Notes under the pieces: model-generated
Database searches by the model: none
What the model was told of the DNA's origin: nothing
What the model saw: the letters and a program-made list of their open reading frames with translations, nothing else
Source of the DNA: Paenibacillus pabuli NBRC 13638
Lineage (GTDB): Bacteria; Bacillota; Bacilli; Paenibacillales; Paenibacillaceae
Direction of reading: 5' to 3'
NCBI RefSeq assembly: GCF_001514495.1
Contig: NZ_BCNM01000008.1
Location: forward strand, 62,001-126,000
DNA length: 64,000 bases
Shown: one piece after another, positions 24,471 through 32,805 of the stretch
Layout: every line of letters starts with the position of its first letter
How positions within the stretch are numbered: the first letter of the stretch is position 1
Program-made: the position numbers and the translations under genes

Positions 24471-25646
24471 TCAGCCCTGTTTACCGCCCGCGTCAGCCGA
24501 CCCGGCCAGCCCGCCGCCGAACACCTCTTCGACGAGCCTCTGCGTCGCCTTCTGGAATGCAACTGCCAGGGACATTGCGACGTCGTCCACATAGTTCACG
24601 GAGGCGGTCAGGGTCTTGCTGCCGTCGGGCGTACTGTACATCAGTGCCGCGTACCCCGAGATGCCGCCGTTATGGGTGATGATGGTACCATCGCCGTTCG
24701 GGCTAACGTCCTGCACGAACAGCCCCAAGCCATAGCCGATTTTGGGATACGGCTTGCACATCTCGGCCAGCAGCGAGGCCGGGAGGAGCTTGCCGCCCAT
24801 CAGCGCGGAGATGAACGTGTGGAGATCCTGGGTGGTCGAGATCATGTCACCTCCGGTTGAGATCCAGGAGGGGTTCTGGCGGGTGACGTCGACCGTCTTC
24901 TGCTCGCCGGCGTCCTCGTACCTGTAGTAGGCGTGGGCGTGCGGTCCGGGGATCTCCGGCTGGGTGTCTGGTACCACGGTACCCGACAGCCCAAGCGGCC
25001 CCAGAATCAGCCGCTGCATCTCCTCGGCGAGCGAGCTGCCGGAGACCTTCTCGATCAGCAGTCTGGCCAGCACGTAGTTGGTGTTGGAATAGCTCCAGTC
25101 CGTTCCCGGCTCGAATCGCACCGGCTTGGACAATGCCAGCCGTGCCAGCTCCTCCGGCAGGTAGGTCTTGAACCGGTTGTCTACCCACTCCTGGCCCTGC
25201 CAGGGGATCCCCGGCACGACCGTCCCGTCTTCGTAGTATTCGCCGGTGAAGTTGAACACCCCGCTGGTGTGTTGCAGCAGCATCCGCACCGTGATCCGCT
25301 GGTCCAGCCCGAACTCGGGCAGGTAGTCTACCACCGGGTCATCCAGCCCGATCCTGCCCTCGGCAACCAATTGCAGCACCACGGTCGCGGTGAAGGTCTT
25401 GGTGTTGCTGCCTATCCGGAAGCGCCCGTTTGTAGGCGGCTTCGCCGCCTCGCCCAGCCTGCTCACCCCGGCGCTGCCGACCCACTCGCCCTGCTCATCG
25501 TGCACGCGCAGCTGCACCCCGAGGAAACCGGAATCGACGATCTCCTGGATGGCCTTCTGCAGCTCCGGGCGATCCTGCCCGGCAGCGAATCTTTTTTCCT
25601 TCATATTTTCTGACGAACTAAAGTCTTCTGTTGTTATCTTTTCCAT
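24471..25646 (-). CDS. Serine hydrolase, class C beta-lactamase/DD-peptidase type, GC-rich
   Basis: A 391-residue penicillin-binding-like hydrolase. The SxxK nucleophile is in GSNTKTF (residue about 80), the YxN in DWSYSNTNY, and the HxG triad in ITHNGGISGY. This fits the actinomycete DD-carboxypeptidase/esterase group. There is no signal peptide. The gene is visibly GC-rich with G/C-ending codons, unlike all neighbours, except its first about 20 codons (MEKITTEDFSSSENMKEKRF), which are AT-rich host-like. Horizontal transfer with capture of a local start is inferred. Activity may be esterase, peptidase or beta-lactamase. Confidence 0.85.
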   Translation of the reverse strand: MEKITTEDFSSSENMKEKRFAAGQDRPELQKAIQEIVDSGFLGVQLRVHDEQGEWVGSAGVSRLGEAAKPPTNGRFRIGSNTKTFTATVVLQLVAEGRIGLDDPVVDYLPEFGLDQRITVRMLLQHTSGVFNFTGEYYEDGTVVPGIPWQGQEWVDNRFKTYLPEELARLALSKPVRFEPGTDWSYSNTNYVLARLLIEKVSGSSLAEEMQRLILGPLGLSGTVVPDTQPEIPGPHAHAYYRYEDAGEQKTVDVTRQNPSWISTGGDMISTTQDLHTFISALMGGKLLPASLLAEMCKPYPKIGYGLGLFVQDVSPNGDGTIITHNGGISGYAALMYSTPDGSKTLTASVNYVDDVAMSLAVAFQKATQRLVEEVFGGGLAGSADAGGKQG

Positions 25647-25678
25647 TTAGTTTCCCTCACTTTACTTTTTTATCAGTC

Positions 25679-25843
25679 CTATTGTTTTAAACTATAAATT
25701 CTCTTCCTGCTTGGCGTTTTCCCGTATCTGAGAATCCGCTTGTGTTCTTTTACTATAGAAGGCTCCGAAACGTCACCTTTCAGCACTTGGAGCTGCTTGT
25801 TGGATTTTTGCAGTCCTTTTACTTGAATGGTCTTGGTTTGCAT
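25679..25843 (-). CDS. Small basic hypothetical protein, 54 residues
   Basis: The frame MQTKTIQVKGLQKSNK... starts at 25843 behind AGAGGGGATC, 13 nt after the pentapeptide gene stop. It is highly basic, ends RKRIYSLKQ and has no hydrophobic segment. No family was recognised. Tight spacing suggests it is the second gene of the TetR-controlled pentapeptide operon. Confidence 0.6.
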   Translation of the reverse strand: MQTKTIQVKGLQKSNKQLQVLKGDVSEPSIVKEHKRILRYGKTPSRKRIYSLKQ

Positions 25844-25856
25844 CGGATCCCCTCTC

Positions 25857-26525
25857 TTAAATGACTGTGACTTTTGACAAATTGGCATCCATGCCTTTGA
25901 GAGAAGCAAATGTCAGTTTATCCATCGTCGCGCCCTCAAAGCAGATCGTTTTGATCATGCGATAGTACTTCTTAGTAAAGGTAAACCCCGGGTGGAAAGA
26001 AACATTATTTAATGTAGCACCCTTGAACGAAGCATTGCTTAATCCCGCTCTGTCAAACTTCACTTCAATAAACGTCTGTCCGTCGAAACGCTGCCCGCTC
26101 AGATCGGAGTACTTGAAGTCAACCCCGTCAAATAAACAGCCTTCAAATAACGTTGTTTTAAGAGCGGTCGTCGCTAACGTGACGTCGGTCAGTCTAGCTC
26201 CCGTGAATTTAGCTCCTTCAAGCTGCGAACTGTTGAAATTGGTTCGTACAAGAATCGACTTGTTGAAGCTTGCATTCGAAAGGTCAAGCGCTAAGAAGCT
26301 GCAGTCCGTTAGATTCGCGCCATCAAAATTGGCATTGCATACATCGCTGCCCTTAAACGAACTGCCGGTCAAATCCGCGCCCGAAAAGTCGGAACGGTGA
26401 AGCGCGCTGCCGTTAAACTGTCCTTTATGGGCCGTAACGCCCGCTAAGTCGCTCTTCGCCAGGTTGCTTCCGCTAAAGTTGATCACGACTTGCCGCTCCA
26501 GTGAGCGGGAGGTCTTCTGATTCAT
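25857..26525 (-). CDS. Pentapeptide-repeat protein
   Basis: A 222-residue protein consisting mostly of A(D/N)LXX-type pentapeptides (GADLTGSSFKGSDVCNANFD, then similar units to residue about 190). It should fold as a right-handed quadrilateral beta-helix. Members such as Qnr and MfpA mimic DNA and protect gyrase, but many others have no known target. AAGGAGATG precedes the ATG. A TetR operator (CATACC-N7-GGTATG) about 60 bp upstream matches one in front of the adjacent tetR gene, so expression is probably drug- or metabolite-induced. Confidence 0.85.
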   Translation of the reverse strand: MNQKTSRSLERQVVINFSGSNLAKSDLAGVTAHKGQFNGSALHRSDFSGADLTGSSFKGSDVCNANFDGANLTDCSFLALDLSNASFNKSILVRTNFNSSQLEGAKFTGARLTDVTLATTALKTTLFEGCLFDGVDFKYSDLSGQRFDGQTFIEVKFDRAGLSNASFKGATLNNVSFHPGFTFTKKYYRMIKTICFEGATMDKLTFASLKGMDANLSKVTVI

Positions 26526-26586
26526 AACATTTACATCTCCTTATAAAATGTTTTCTTACAAGCGCTTTAAGTCTGAATCACTTATA

Positions 26587-26605
26587 CATACCAACCGACG
26601 GTATG
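26587..26605. promoter_or_regulatory. Probable TetR operator in front of the pentapeptide gene
   Basis: CATACCAACCGACGGTATG, extended to 10-bp arms TATACATACC/GGTATGTATA, lies between the TetR stop and the pentapeptide start. Its complement matches the site at 27318 in 17 of 19 positions. Confidence 0.7.
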
Positions 26606-26637
26606 TATAGGTGAAAAATAAGCTGCCTTTCGACAGT

Positions 26638-27303
26638 TTACTTCTCTATGCTGACTTCTCTAGCCGACATACGAAATAGTTCCTCGTATCGTTGAAACAT
26701 TTGCTCATCGAACAGGTCAAGCCCCAGACCTTTCAATATTTCATCGAAAAACCTTACCTTGCGCAACATCATCTCGGGCGAAGCTGGGATAACCGCCGGG
26801 TTTAGCCACAGATTGGTGAGAATTATCAACACTTCGCTTAGCTCCCTAGGATAGTCGGTTCGGATCGAGCCGTCTCGCATACCTTGTTCGATAATGGGCT
26901 GGATATAGACGGGTATGGCTTTTTCGATCATGTTCTCGATCTGTGCCGCCAGCATCTTCGGATTGCGTAAGAGATTCGGAGTCACCGATGCCAGTTCATC
27001 TTGGGCGGGATTGTCGAGTGAGACGCGGGAAATCTTGCGAAGCTTTTCCAGTCCGTTCAGCTCTTTGTCGTCCCGGATACCGGACAGCATATTATCAGCA
27101 CCTTGGAACAAATGGTCGGTGACAGCCTGCAGAATCTCCTCCTTCGACTTGAAGTGATGGTAAATTGCCCCTTTTGTCAGCCCACCCAGCTCATTAATGA
27201 TATCCTGAATGGACGTCTGCTCGTATCCTTTTTGTATGAACAGGTTAAGAGCCACGGTTAGAATTTGGTTGATAGTTTCTTCAGGATATTTATTCCTTGC
27301 CAT
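26638..27303 (-). CDS. TetR-family transcriptional regulator
   Basis: A 221-residue repressor. The helix-turn-helix contains TSIQDIINELGGLTKGAIYHHFKSKEEIL, a near-consensus TetR motif, after ILTVALNLFIQKGYEQ. Start at MARNKYPEE (27303), preceded by AAAGGAG; a 7-codon extension overlaps the operator. The operator at 27318 lies immediately upstream (autoregulation) and another precedes the pentapeptide gene that follows in the same direction. Confidence 0.9.
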   Translation of the reverse strand: MARNKYPEETINQILTVALNLFIQKGYEQTSIQDIINELGGLTKGAIYHHFKSKEEILQAVTDHLFQGADNMLSGIRDDKELNGLEKLRKISRVSLDNPAQDELASVTPNLLRNPKMLAAQIENMIEKAIPVYIQPIIEQGMRDGSIRTDYPRELSEVLIILTNLWLNPAVIPASPEMMLRKVRFFDEILKGLGLDLFDEQMFQRYEELFRMSAREVSIEK

Positions 27304-27317
27304 TCGCCTTCTCCTTT

Positions 27318-27336
27318 CATACATTCGGTTGGTATG
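27318..27336. promoter_or_regulatory. Probable TetR autoregulatory operator
   Basis: CATACATTCGGTTGGTATG, 15 bp upstream of the tetR start codon, matches the reverse complement of the site at 26587 (CATACCGTCGGTTGGTATG). Confidence 0.7.
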
Positions 27337-27548
27337 TAAAAAATATATCCGATCATCCTTTTAATGTCAACACCAAAACAAAAACATTTGATTTGGGTGT
27401 TCGGGCGCGAAGCAGCTCTTCAGTTAACCTTTCAAGATCATTTAGTGGATGAATGTATCACCTACCAACGTAATCCACCTTATATATCCTTACCACGCAT
27501 TCCACATGTATTGAAGTGCTATGTGTGGGAGACTTGTAATCCTGTTAC

Positions 27549-28715
27549 TCAGTAGTGACCTTCTATTCTTTTTGCATCAAAGAGCTTGATTTTCATTCTA
27601 ATGCACATAAATGCAAGGGTCAGAAACAATAAACCGCTCCATATAATCTGGTGTGTTCCAATCCGAGATAGGAACCAGCCTCCCAAGGTGGTTCCTATTG
27701 TGACACCCAAATTTGCAAAAGATACGAATAAGCTATTGGAAAACTCGGGCGCTTCTGAAGCCTCTGAGGTTATCCATGTTTGACTTACAATGAGTCCTCC
27801 GGTGAACACTGCTCCCCATGCCATAATAATAAGGATCATCGGAATGGTATGGCTTCCCGCAATAAATATCAGCAAATAAATAATTCCGAGAAGTATAGGA
27901 TAAAAAAGGATTGTTTTAACGACACTTTTGCCTAATAACTTAGCTGCCTGTAGATTGCCGATCACTCCGCTTGCTCCAAAAAGAATCAACATAATGCTTA
28001 TCATTTTACCGTTCATGCTTGTCACTGCCGTAAGATATTCAGCAAAATAGGAGTATACAGCGTACAGTGCAGCAAGAATGAAACTGGCTGCAGCAATATT
28101 AAGCCATAATTGAGGTTTTACCAGAACCTTCAGCTGGTTCCCGTAGGATAGTTTCTCTTCTACTGGCATGGATGGGATCCATTTTAAAATTCCCGCAAAA
28201 GCGATGGCATTAATGACAGCGGAAAAGAGAAAGGCAGCTTCAAGTGAAAACTGATCACCTATAAATGATGTGATCGGTACGCCCAATACCATCCCCACTG
28301 TTAGCCCAGTAAAAACTTTGGCCACAGCTGTGGCACGTTGCTCTTCTGGAACTGAGCTTGCAGCTGCCGCAAATGCGACTGAGAAATAAACCGGATGAAA
28401 AAATGCGGGTAGTAGTCGAAGTAACAATAAGACCGTATAGTTGGGAGCAAAAGCCGAAAGTACATTGGAAATCACAAAAATTACAAGTATACCTGCTAGA
28501 ATTTTTTTGCGGTTTATTCCAGAAAATAATAAAGTCATGAATGGACCAGAAATGGCAATGATCAGTGCAAACAGGCTAACAAGCATACCTGTTTGCGAAA
28601 CGCTGACTTGAAAGTGCTTCGAGATCTGCGGTAAAATGCCCACAACGCCAAACTCGGTATTCGTTATGCCAAATACGCCGAGGGCAATGATGGATGTTAG
28701 CAATGACTTTTTCAT
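27549..28715 (-). CDS. MFS transporter (AraJ/DHA1-type)
   Basis: A 388-residue 12-TM major facilitator. It begins ALGVFGITNTEFGVVGILPQIS, the E-F/V-G-I-LP start of sugar-efflux/drug-resistance DHA1 proteins such as AraJ and YdhP, and has the MTLLFSGINRKK loop after TM2. CAGGGGGAC lies before the ATG. It is 16 bp downstream of a MerR regulator in the same direction and under its 19-bp-spacer promoter, so it is likely an inducible exporter. Confidence 0.87.
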   Translation of the reverse strand: MKKSLLTSIIALGVFGITNTEFGVVGILPQISKHFQVSVSQTGMLVSLFALIIAISGPFMTLLFSGINRKKILAGILVIFVISNVLSAFAPNYTVLLLLRLLPAFFHPVYFSVAFAAAASSVPEEQRATAVAKVFTGLTVGMVLGVPITSFIGDQFSLEAAFLFSAVINAIAFAGILKWIPSMPVEEKLSYGNQLKVLVKPQLWLNIAAASFILAALYAVYSYFAEYLTAVTSMNGKMISIMLILFGASGVIGNLQAAKLLGKSVVKTILFYPILLGIIYLLIFIAGSHTIPMILIIMAWGAVFTGGLIVSQTWITSEASEAPEFSNSLFVSFANLGVTIGTTLGGWFLSRIGTHQIIWSGLLFLTLAFMCIRMKIKLFDAKRIEGHY

Positions 28716-28731
28716 TAGGATGTCCCCCTGT

Positions 28732-29124
28732 CTATTTATTTGGCCGGTTATTCAAATAATTATTTTCCATTTCCTTATATGTAACGATTTTATTTGCAAG
28801 CAAATTTAGATTGTTCTGAAGCTCAATCATATGTTGTTGAACTTCTTTATAATGCTCTTCGAGAAATTTCCTCCTTGCTGTTAAAGTTGAATCCCCCTGC
28901 CTCCTAAGTTCGGCGAGTTCAATCATTTTTTTGATTGTCATTCCTGTGGCCTTCAGTCGATTCAAAAATTCAATCCAAGTGATATCTTCTATTGAATAAC
29001 ACCGATATCCATTTTTATCGCGTTGAATTGAAGTAATAAGATTCATTTTTTCGTAATACCGAAGTGTATGAACACTTAGACTTGTAGCAGCAGCAACCTG
29101 TTGGATGGTTAGTAATTTGTCCAT
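28732..29124 (-). CDS. MerR-family transcriptional regulator
   Basis: A 130-residue regulator. The N-terminal MerR helix-turn-helix and wing (LTIQQVAAATSLSVHTLRYYEKMNLI...NGYRCYS) is followed by the dimerisation coiled coil with Q/E/L heptads. There is no cysteine metal site in the C-terminal part, so an organic ligand is more likely. ATG at 29124 sits only about 7 bp after the -10 box, so the mRNA is probably leaderless. Operon with the MFS gene at 27549. Confidence 0.9.
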   Translation of the reverse strand: MDKLLTIQQVAAATSLSVHTLRYYEKMNLITSIQRDKNGYRCYSIEDITWIEFLNRLKATGMTIKKMIELAELRRQGDSTLTARRKFLEEHYKEVQQHMIELQNNLNLLANKIVTYKEMENNYLNNRPNK

Positions 29125-29130
29125 GAACAC

Positions 29131-29161
29131 AGTATAAACTTTCGAGTTAACTCTAATGCAA
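29131..29161 (-). promoter_or_regulatory. MerR-type promoter with 19-bp spacer
   Basis: On the minus strand, TTGCAT and TATACT are separated by 19 bp containing the dyad GAGTTAACTC. The overlong spacer with a central palindrome is the classic MerR-activated promoter layout. Confidence 0.75.
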
Positions 29162-29379
29162 GCTCTTTTGATAAATTCTCTTTCTCGTCCATTGAAAATA
29201 AACTCAAGCAATGTTGAGCTTGAGTTTTACGAATTTTTAAGGTAAATGTGGCTTCAATATGTTACTTCCTCACCAGCAACACACAGCATTCCAAATGTCT
29301 CCCTTCCTTAAAAGAGTTTTCATCCATTTATCCTATCATAATGCCTCAGAGCGAGTAGGAGAAACCATTATTGGAACCG

Positions 29380-29413
29380 AAAAAAAGACATTGTCATGTG
29401 CTATGACAATGCC
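29380..29413 (-). terminator. Intrinsic terminator of the sugar locus
   Basis: On the minus strand, GCATTGTCAT and ATGACAATG pair with a 5-nt loop and are followed by T7, about 110 bp behind the secreted-protein stop. The rest of 29216-29522 has no gene; a hairpin ACTCAAGC/GCTTGAGT lies near 29205-29228. Confidence 0.75.
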
Positions 29414-29522
29414 TTATCGTTTACAGACTTGCTATCCCCTGCTCCAAACCTGTATTGAGCGTATTACGCATGCAAGTCTGGTCGTTATCTGGATGTGGAC
29501 GAACTCCTCTTTTCAAATAAAA

Positions 29523-32500
29523 TTAAAATTGGGACCCAAACTGTACCAACAGCTCAGCATGTTCTTGTGCTAATTCCTTACCACTTTTGGCTTGCACTTG
29601 ATGGATAAATCCGTTTATTGCGCCTTTTTTTCCTCCCTCGTTACCCGATTCCTCGGCTCTTTGTACTTTTAACAGTTGATCCTTCAGTCTCTCAGCCAGC
29701 GCTTGATCATTAGCTAGGAACTTGTCTATAAGACCTGCAATGCCTTCATAGGTAAGGATCACTTCATAAGAAAAAGAGGAGTTTTCCACGTTCCCGGCTA
29801 TATCATTCACGGAAGCATTAACCAAATGCCCCCCCATACCCGTTAAATAGGCGGGGCTATCTGCAAGCACAGCATCGCAATCACTTTTGGCTACACCTGA
29901 TAATGCATCCTGAGCGGAGCATTCGATCCGAATCACATCATCCACTTCATAAACGGGTTTTCCTGAAAATTCGATGACGGGGGCTGTTTTGTCTATCTTG
30001 ACTTCAGTAGTCGAAGGCAGCCCGGATACGCCATAAGCCGATTCTGCCCAATACGTTACTGAAGTTACGCCTTCTCTGCTTACTGTAAACTCCGTGGTAC
30101 CGCCTGCGGTCTCATGCTGTTCAATCCTCTCAGCACCCGTAGTCTCGTAGAAGAGAGAGGCTGCTCCTTCCGAGTTCAACGTTATGGAAACATCTCCATT
30201 GTTCCAACCTTGCTCATTTGCCTGTGGACTAAAGGCAACTTCAGTCAAGGGAGCAGGAGTATCCTTAACAGTTACGGAAAAATCGTCATAGTACGCTGTT
30301 GAGATATTATAGCGGCTGGTTACTGCGATCAGTCTGGCATAAGCCGTTCCTTCCGGTGCCGTACCGCGCAGGGTTACTTTTTGCCATTGGTGGAGTCGCG
30401 ATTCATCCAGATGCGTTTCCAAAGTGGACAAACTCTGCCCTTCCGCATTATAAAATCTGAACATGAACCCGGGCTGGCCGGATTCAATATAAATTTGGGT
30501 GCTTGCGGTATACTCTCCTCCAGGTGATACTGCGATAGGATCGCTTTGCACCGCGACGGACGCAGTACGAATCAGATCCGTTGTTTTCAGGCTGTAATCA
30601 CCCGCATAACGCTTGTCGCCGCTTCGCTCAAAATGAGCATCCCCGCTGGTCGCAAACATCGAAGTCCAGCCCGGTAGCTTTCCGTTCCCATCCGGCGCCA
30701 GCTCCACCCCGGCATTGTTTACCGGCAAAGGCACCCCCGGCGGATCGGGTACAATCTCTCCATCGATATTAATTCTATAGAGAACCGTATTCGTTGCGAG
30801 ATCGGTGAAATACAGATTGCCATCCATTCCAAGATCGAATCTCGATGCATCCGTTAACGTTCTGAAATCCAGCGTTTCTGGATCAATTACCGTTAGCTTG
30901 TTGTTAAACAGTACATACAAAAGTCCGTCTTCCGACCAACGCATCGGATGATGGTGCCACTGGGTGTAATAAAGTTTTGGATAGATTTTTTTATATTTTA
31001 CAAGTTTGTACGTGTCCGGATCGATGGCAAAAATATATTCATAGGATGCTCCCCAGATCAGTCCATCCGGTCCGAGAGACAGGTCCCCAATAAAGATTGG
31101 ATCGATAAGTTCGGGAATATCCAGGGTAAACTCCGTAATTTTTTGCTCGTTCTGGACATCCCATACGAAAATTTTGGCCTCCTGCTCGCTTGGCGTGGAG
31201 CCCAGTCCGCCCCTGATGGTCGTAGATCCAAAAATCTTTCCGTCCACATAAGCGGTACTGAGCACACTCTGATTCTGAACCACATTGCGATGGACTTTGG
31301 TTTCCCCTGTCACTGTATCATGGACCGTAAGTGATCCTCCCAGCGTACCGTATCCGGAGATGGTCGAAATAAACAGTTTACCGTCCCCTTCAGACATATG
31401 CACAAGCCGTTCCTGATCGTTCCCGAGCACCGCGAGACGCTGCGGATTCGTACTCCCAGGTTCTTGATTCAGATCATAAACGTACAAGCCACCTTCCGGA
31501 TAAACACCCATATAGACTTTGTTTCCAATCGGGTACACACTGTCCGCCTGACCTATGCTGAAAGGTTTTGCCGTCATAGTTTCTAAGTCAACCAACGAAG
31601 ATCTAGCTTGTGAACCCGTTGTTATCAGTTGCGTATCCGATACACTTTGAAGCCGATTGACAACGCCCGGCAATCCCGGGATAATCGGCGGTTTTACAAT
31701 TACTTTTTTGGTATCGATATTCAGCATGGCTACCCCGCCGTCATAACGGACCGTAACGAGCGTTTTACCTGGCAGTTCTGGATTGTTCTGAAACTCTACC
31801 CAGTCCGCCCCCCTGAATCCGCTCTCATAGGTCATGCCGGTTTCCTCTACTTGGTGTGTGGAAAGGTCAAAGGTTTTCAATTTTTTCTCTGACATGTAAT
31901 ACAGCTTTCCATCCACCGAGTCGGTCGCATGAAGACCAGTTACCTGCTGGAGCTCCACATCAAGCCATGATCCTGTTGTCGTATCGTAGATGTAACCTTC
32001 ACCCGGTATACCGCTTCCGTCCGTATAACGGGCGAACAAATAACGGTTATCAATCGTACTCAGATCGTATACCGTATCGTTTTTGACGGCAAGCGAAGCG
32101 GCGATATTCGTTTTCTCGCCTGTAACCAGATCCACACGCACGATCTGTTCGTGGGCGGTACCGGCATAAATATATCCTCCCTGGTAAGCGATGGAGCGGA
32201 CATATTCCTGATCCAGCGCGCCAATAACGCGGTCGTAATCCCTCACTTGCTTGGTAGCAGGGTCATATTGCCAAACTTTGCCACCAGGATAAGTCCCGAC
32301 GTATACTCTCCCCTGTTCATCCGTCGTGATGCTGTTGGAGACAGACTGCCCCTCAAATGCAGCCACTTGAACGGCCTCATGGGTGACTGGAGAATACTCC
32401 CATAATCGTGCGCCCGATCCTTCGGCCGCCACATAAAGCGTACCATTCGGCGCAACGGTATGAGCCCATGAGCTTTCGGATGGCGCAAGAGAAACGGTCC

Positions 32501-32780
32501 GAAGCAGTTTGTACTCATCCAGGTCTATCACATTCAGATAACCTGGCTTACCTTTGCTCGTGGCATACATCACAGGTTTTCCATCCTCGTAACCTACGGT
32601 TCCGTTAAAGACAGCTACGGTGTAGTTGTTGGGAACAAGCAATTCTTCGGGTTCGCTGAAGTTTTTTTGAGCAAGTTTGGATGCCTCCGCTTTGGCAGGA
32701 GCAGGCTGTACGGGAAACATTACAAAAACAAGTAAACAACTCATGAACATGGTGATCAGGTTGAAAAAAGGCTTTTTCAT
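29523..32780 (-). CDS. Large secreted beta-propeller protein with CBM-like, Ig-like and FIMAH domains
   Basis: A 1085-residue exported protein. A signal peptide (to about residue 32, ending AKAEA) is followed by about 600 residues of propeller-like repeats (GTLYVAAEGS, GRVYVGTYPGGKVWQYDP and others). A jelly-roll carbohydrate-binding-like segment covers about 700-840, Ig/OmpL47-like repeats cover about 850-1000 (IDKTAPVIEFSG), and a C-terminal FIMAH domain starts at LIDKFLANDQ. FIMAH domains are typical of Paenibacillus extracellular polysaccharide-active proteins. No glycosidase active-site motif was identified. Start ATG at 32780 after GGGGAG. Last gene of the sugar operon, so a substrate-binding or degrading role is inferred. 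Confidence 0.75.
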   Translation of the reverse strand: MKKPFFNLITMFMSCLLVFVMFPVQPAPAKAEASKLAQKNFSEPEELLVPNNYTVAVFNGTVGYEDGKPVMYATSKGKPGYLNVIDLDEYKLLRTVSLAPSESSWAHTVAPNGTLYVAAEGSGARLWEYSPVTHEAVQVAAFEGQSVSNSITTDEQGRVYVGTYPGGKVWQYDPATKQVRDYDRVIGALDQEYVRSIAYQGGYIYAGTAHEQIVRVDLVTGEKTNIAASLAVKNDTVYDLSTIDNRYLFARYTDGSGIPGEGYIYDTTTGSWLDVELQQVTGLHATDSVDGKLYYMSEKKLKTFDLSTHQVEETGMTYESGFRGADWVEFQNNPELPGKTLVTVRYDGGVAMLNIDTKKVIVKPPIIPGLPGVVNRLQSVSDTQLITTGSQARSSLVDLETMTAKPFSIGQADSVYPIGNKVYMGVYPEGGLYVYDLNQEPGSTNPQRLAVLGNDQERLVHMSEGDGKLFISTISGYGTLGGSLTVHDTVTGETKVHRNVVQNQSVLSTAYVDGKIFGSTTIRGGLGSTPSEQEAKIFVWDVQNEQKITEFTLDIPELIDPIFIGDLSLGPDGLIWGASYEYIFAIDPDTYKLVKYKKIYPKLYYTQWHHHPMRWSEDGLLYVLFNNKLTVIDPETLDFRTLTDASRFDLGMDGNLYFTDLATNTVLYRINIDGEIVPDPPGVPLPVNNAGVELAPDGNGKLPGWTSMFATSGDAHFERSGDKRYAGDYSLKTTDLIRTASVAVQSDPIAVSPGGEYTASTQIYIESGQPGFMFRFYNAEGQSLSTLETHLDESRLHQWQKVTLRGTAPEGTAYARLIAVTSRYNISTAYYDDFSVTVKDTPAPLTEVAFSPQANEQGWNNGDVSITLNSEGAASLFYETTGAERIEQHETAGGTTEFTVSREGVTSVTYWAESAYGVSGLPSTTEVKIDKTAPVIEFSGKPVYEVDDVIRIECSAQDALSGVAKSDCDAVLADSPAYLTGMGGHLVNASVNDIAGNVENSSFSYEVILTYEGIAGLIDKFLANDQALAERLKDQLLKVQRAEESGNEGGKKGAINGFIHQVQAKSGKELAQEHAELLVQFGSQF

Positions 32781-32805
32781 CACTTATCTCCCCTTCCTCA
32801 TGTCA

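Noticed and set aside
24933..25613. Long plus-strand open frame of 226 codons
   Set aside because: It is the antisense shadow of the GC-rich serine hydrolase; GC-rich genes produce long open frames on the other strand, and it has no domain or RBS.
25857..26525. Assignment of the pentapeptide protein as a quinolone-resistance Qnr
   Set aside because: Repeats show only the fold; the characteristic Qnr loops were not identified, so only the family name is given.
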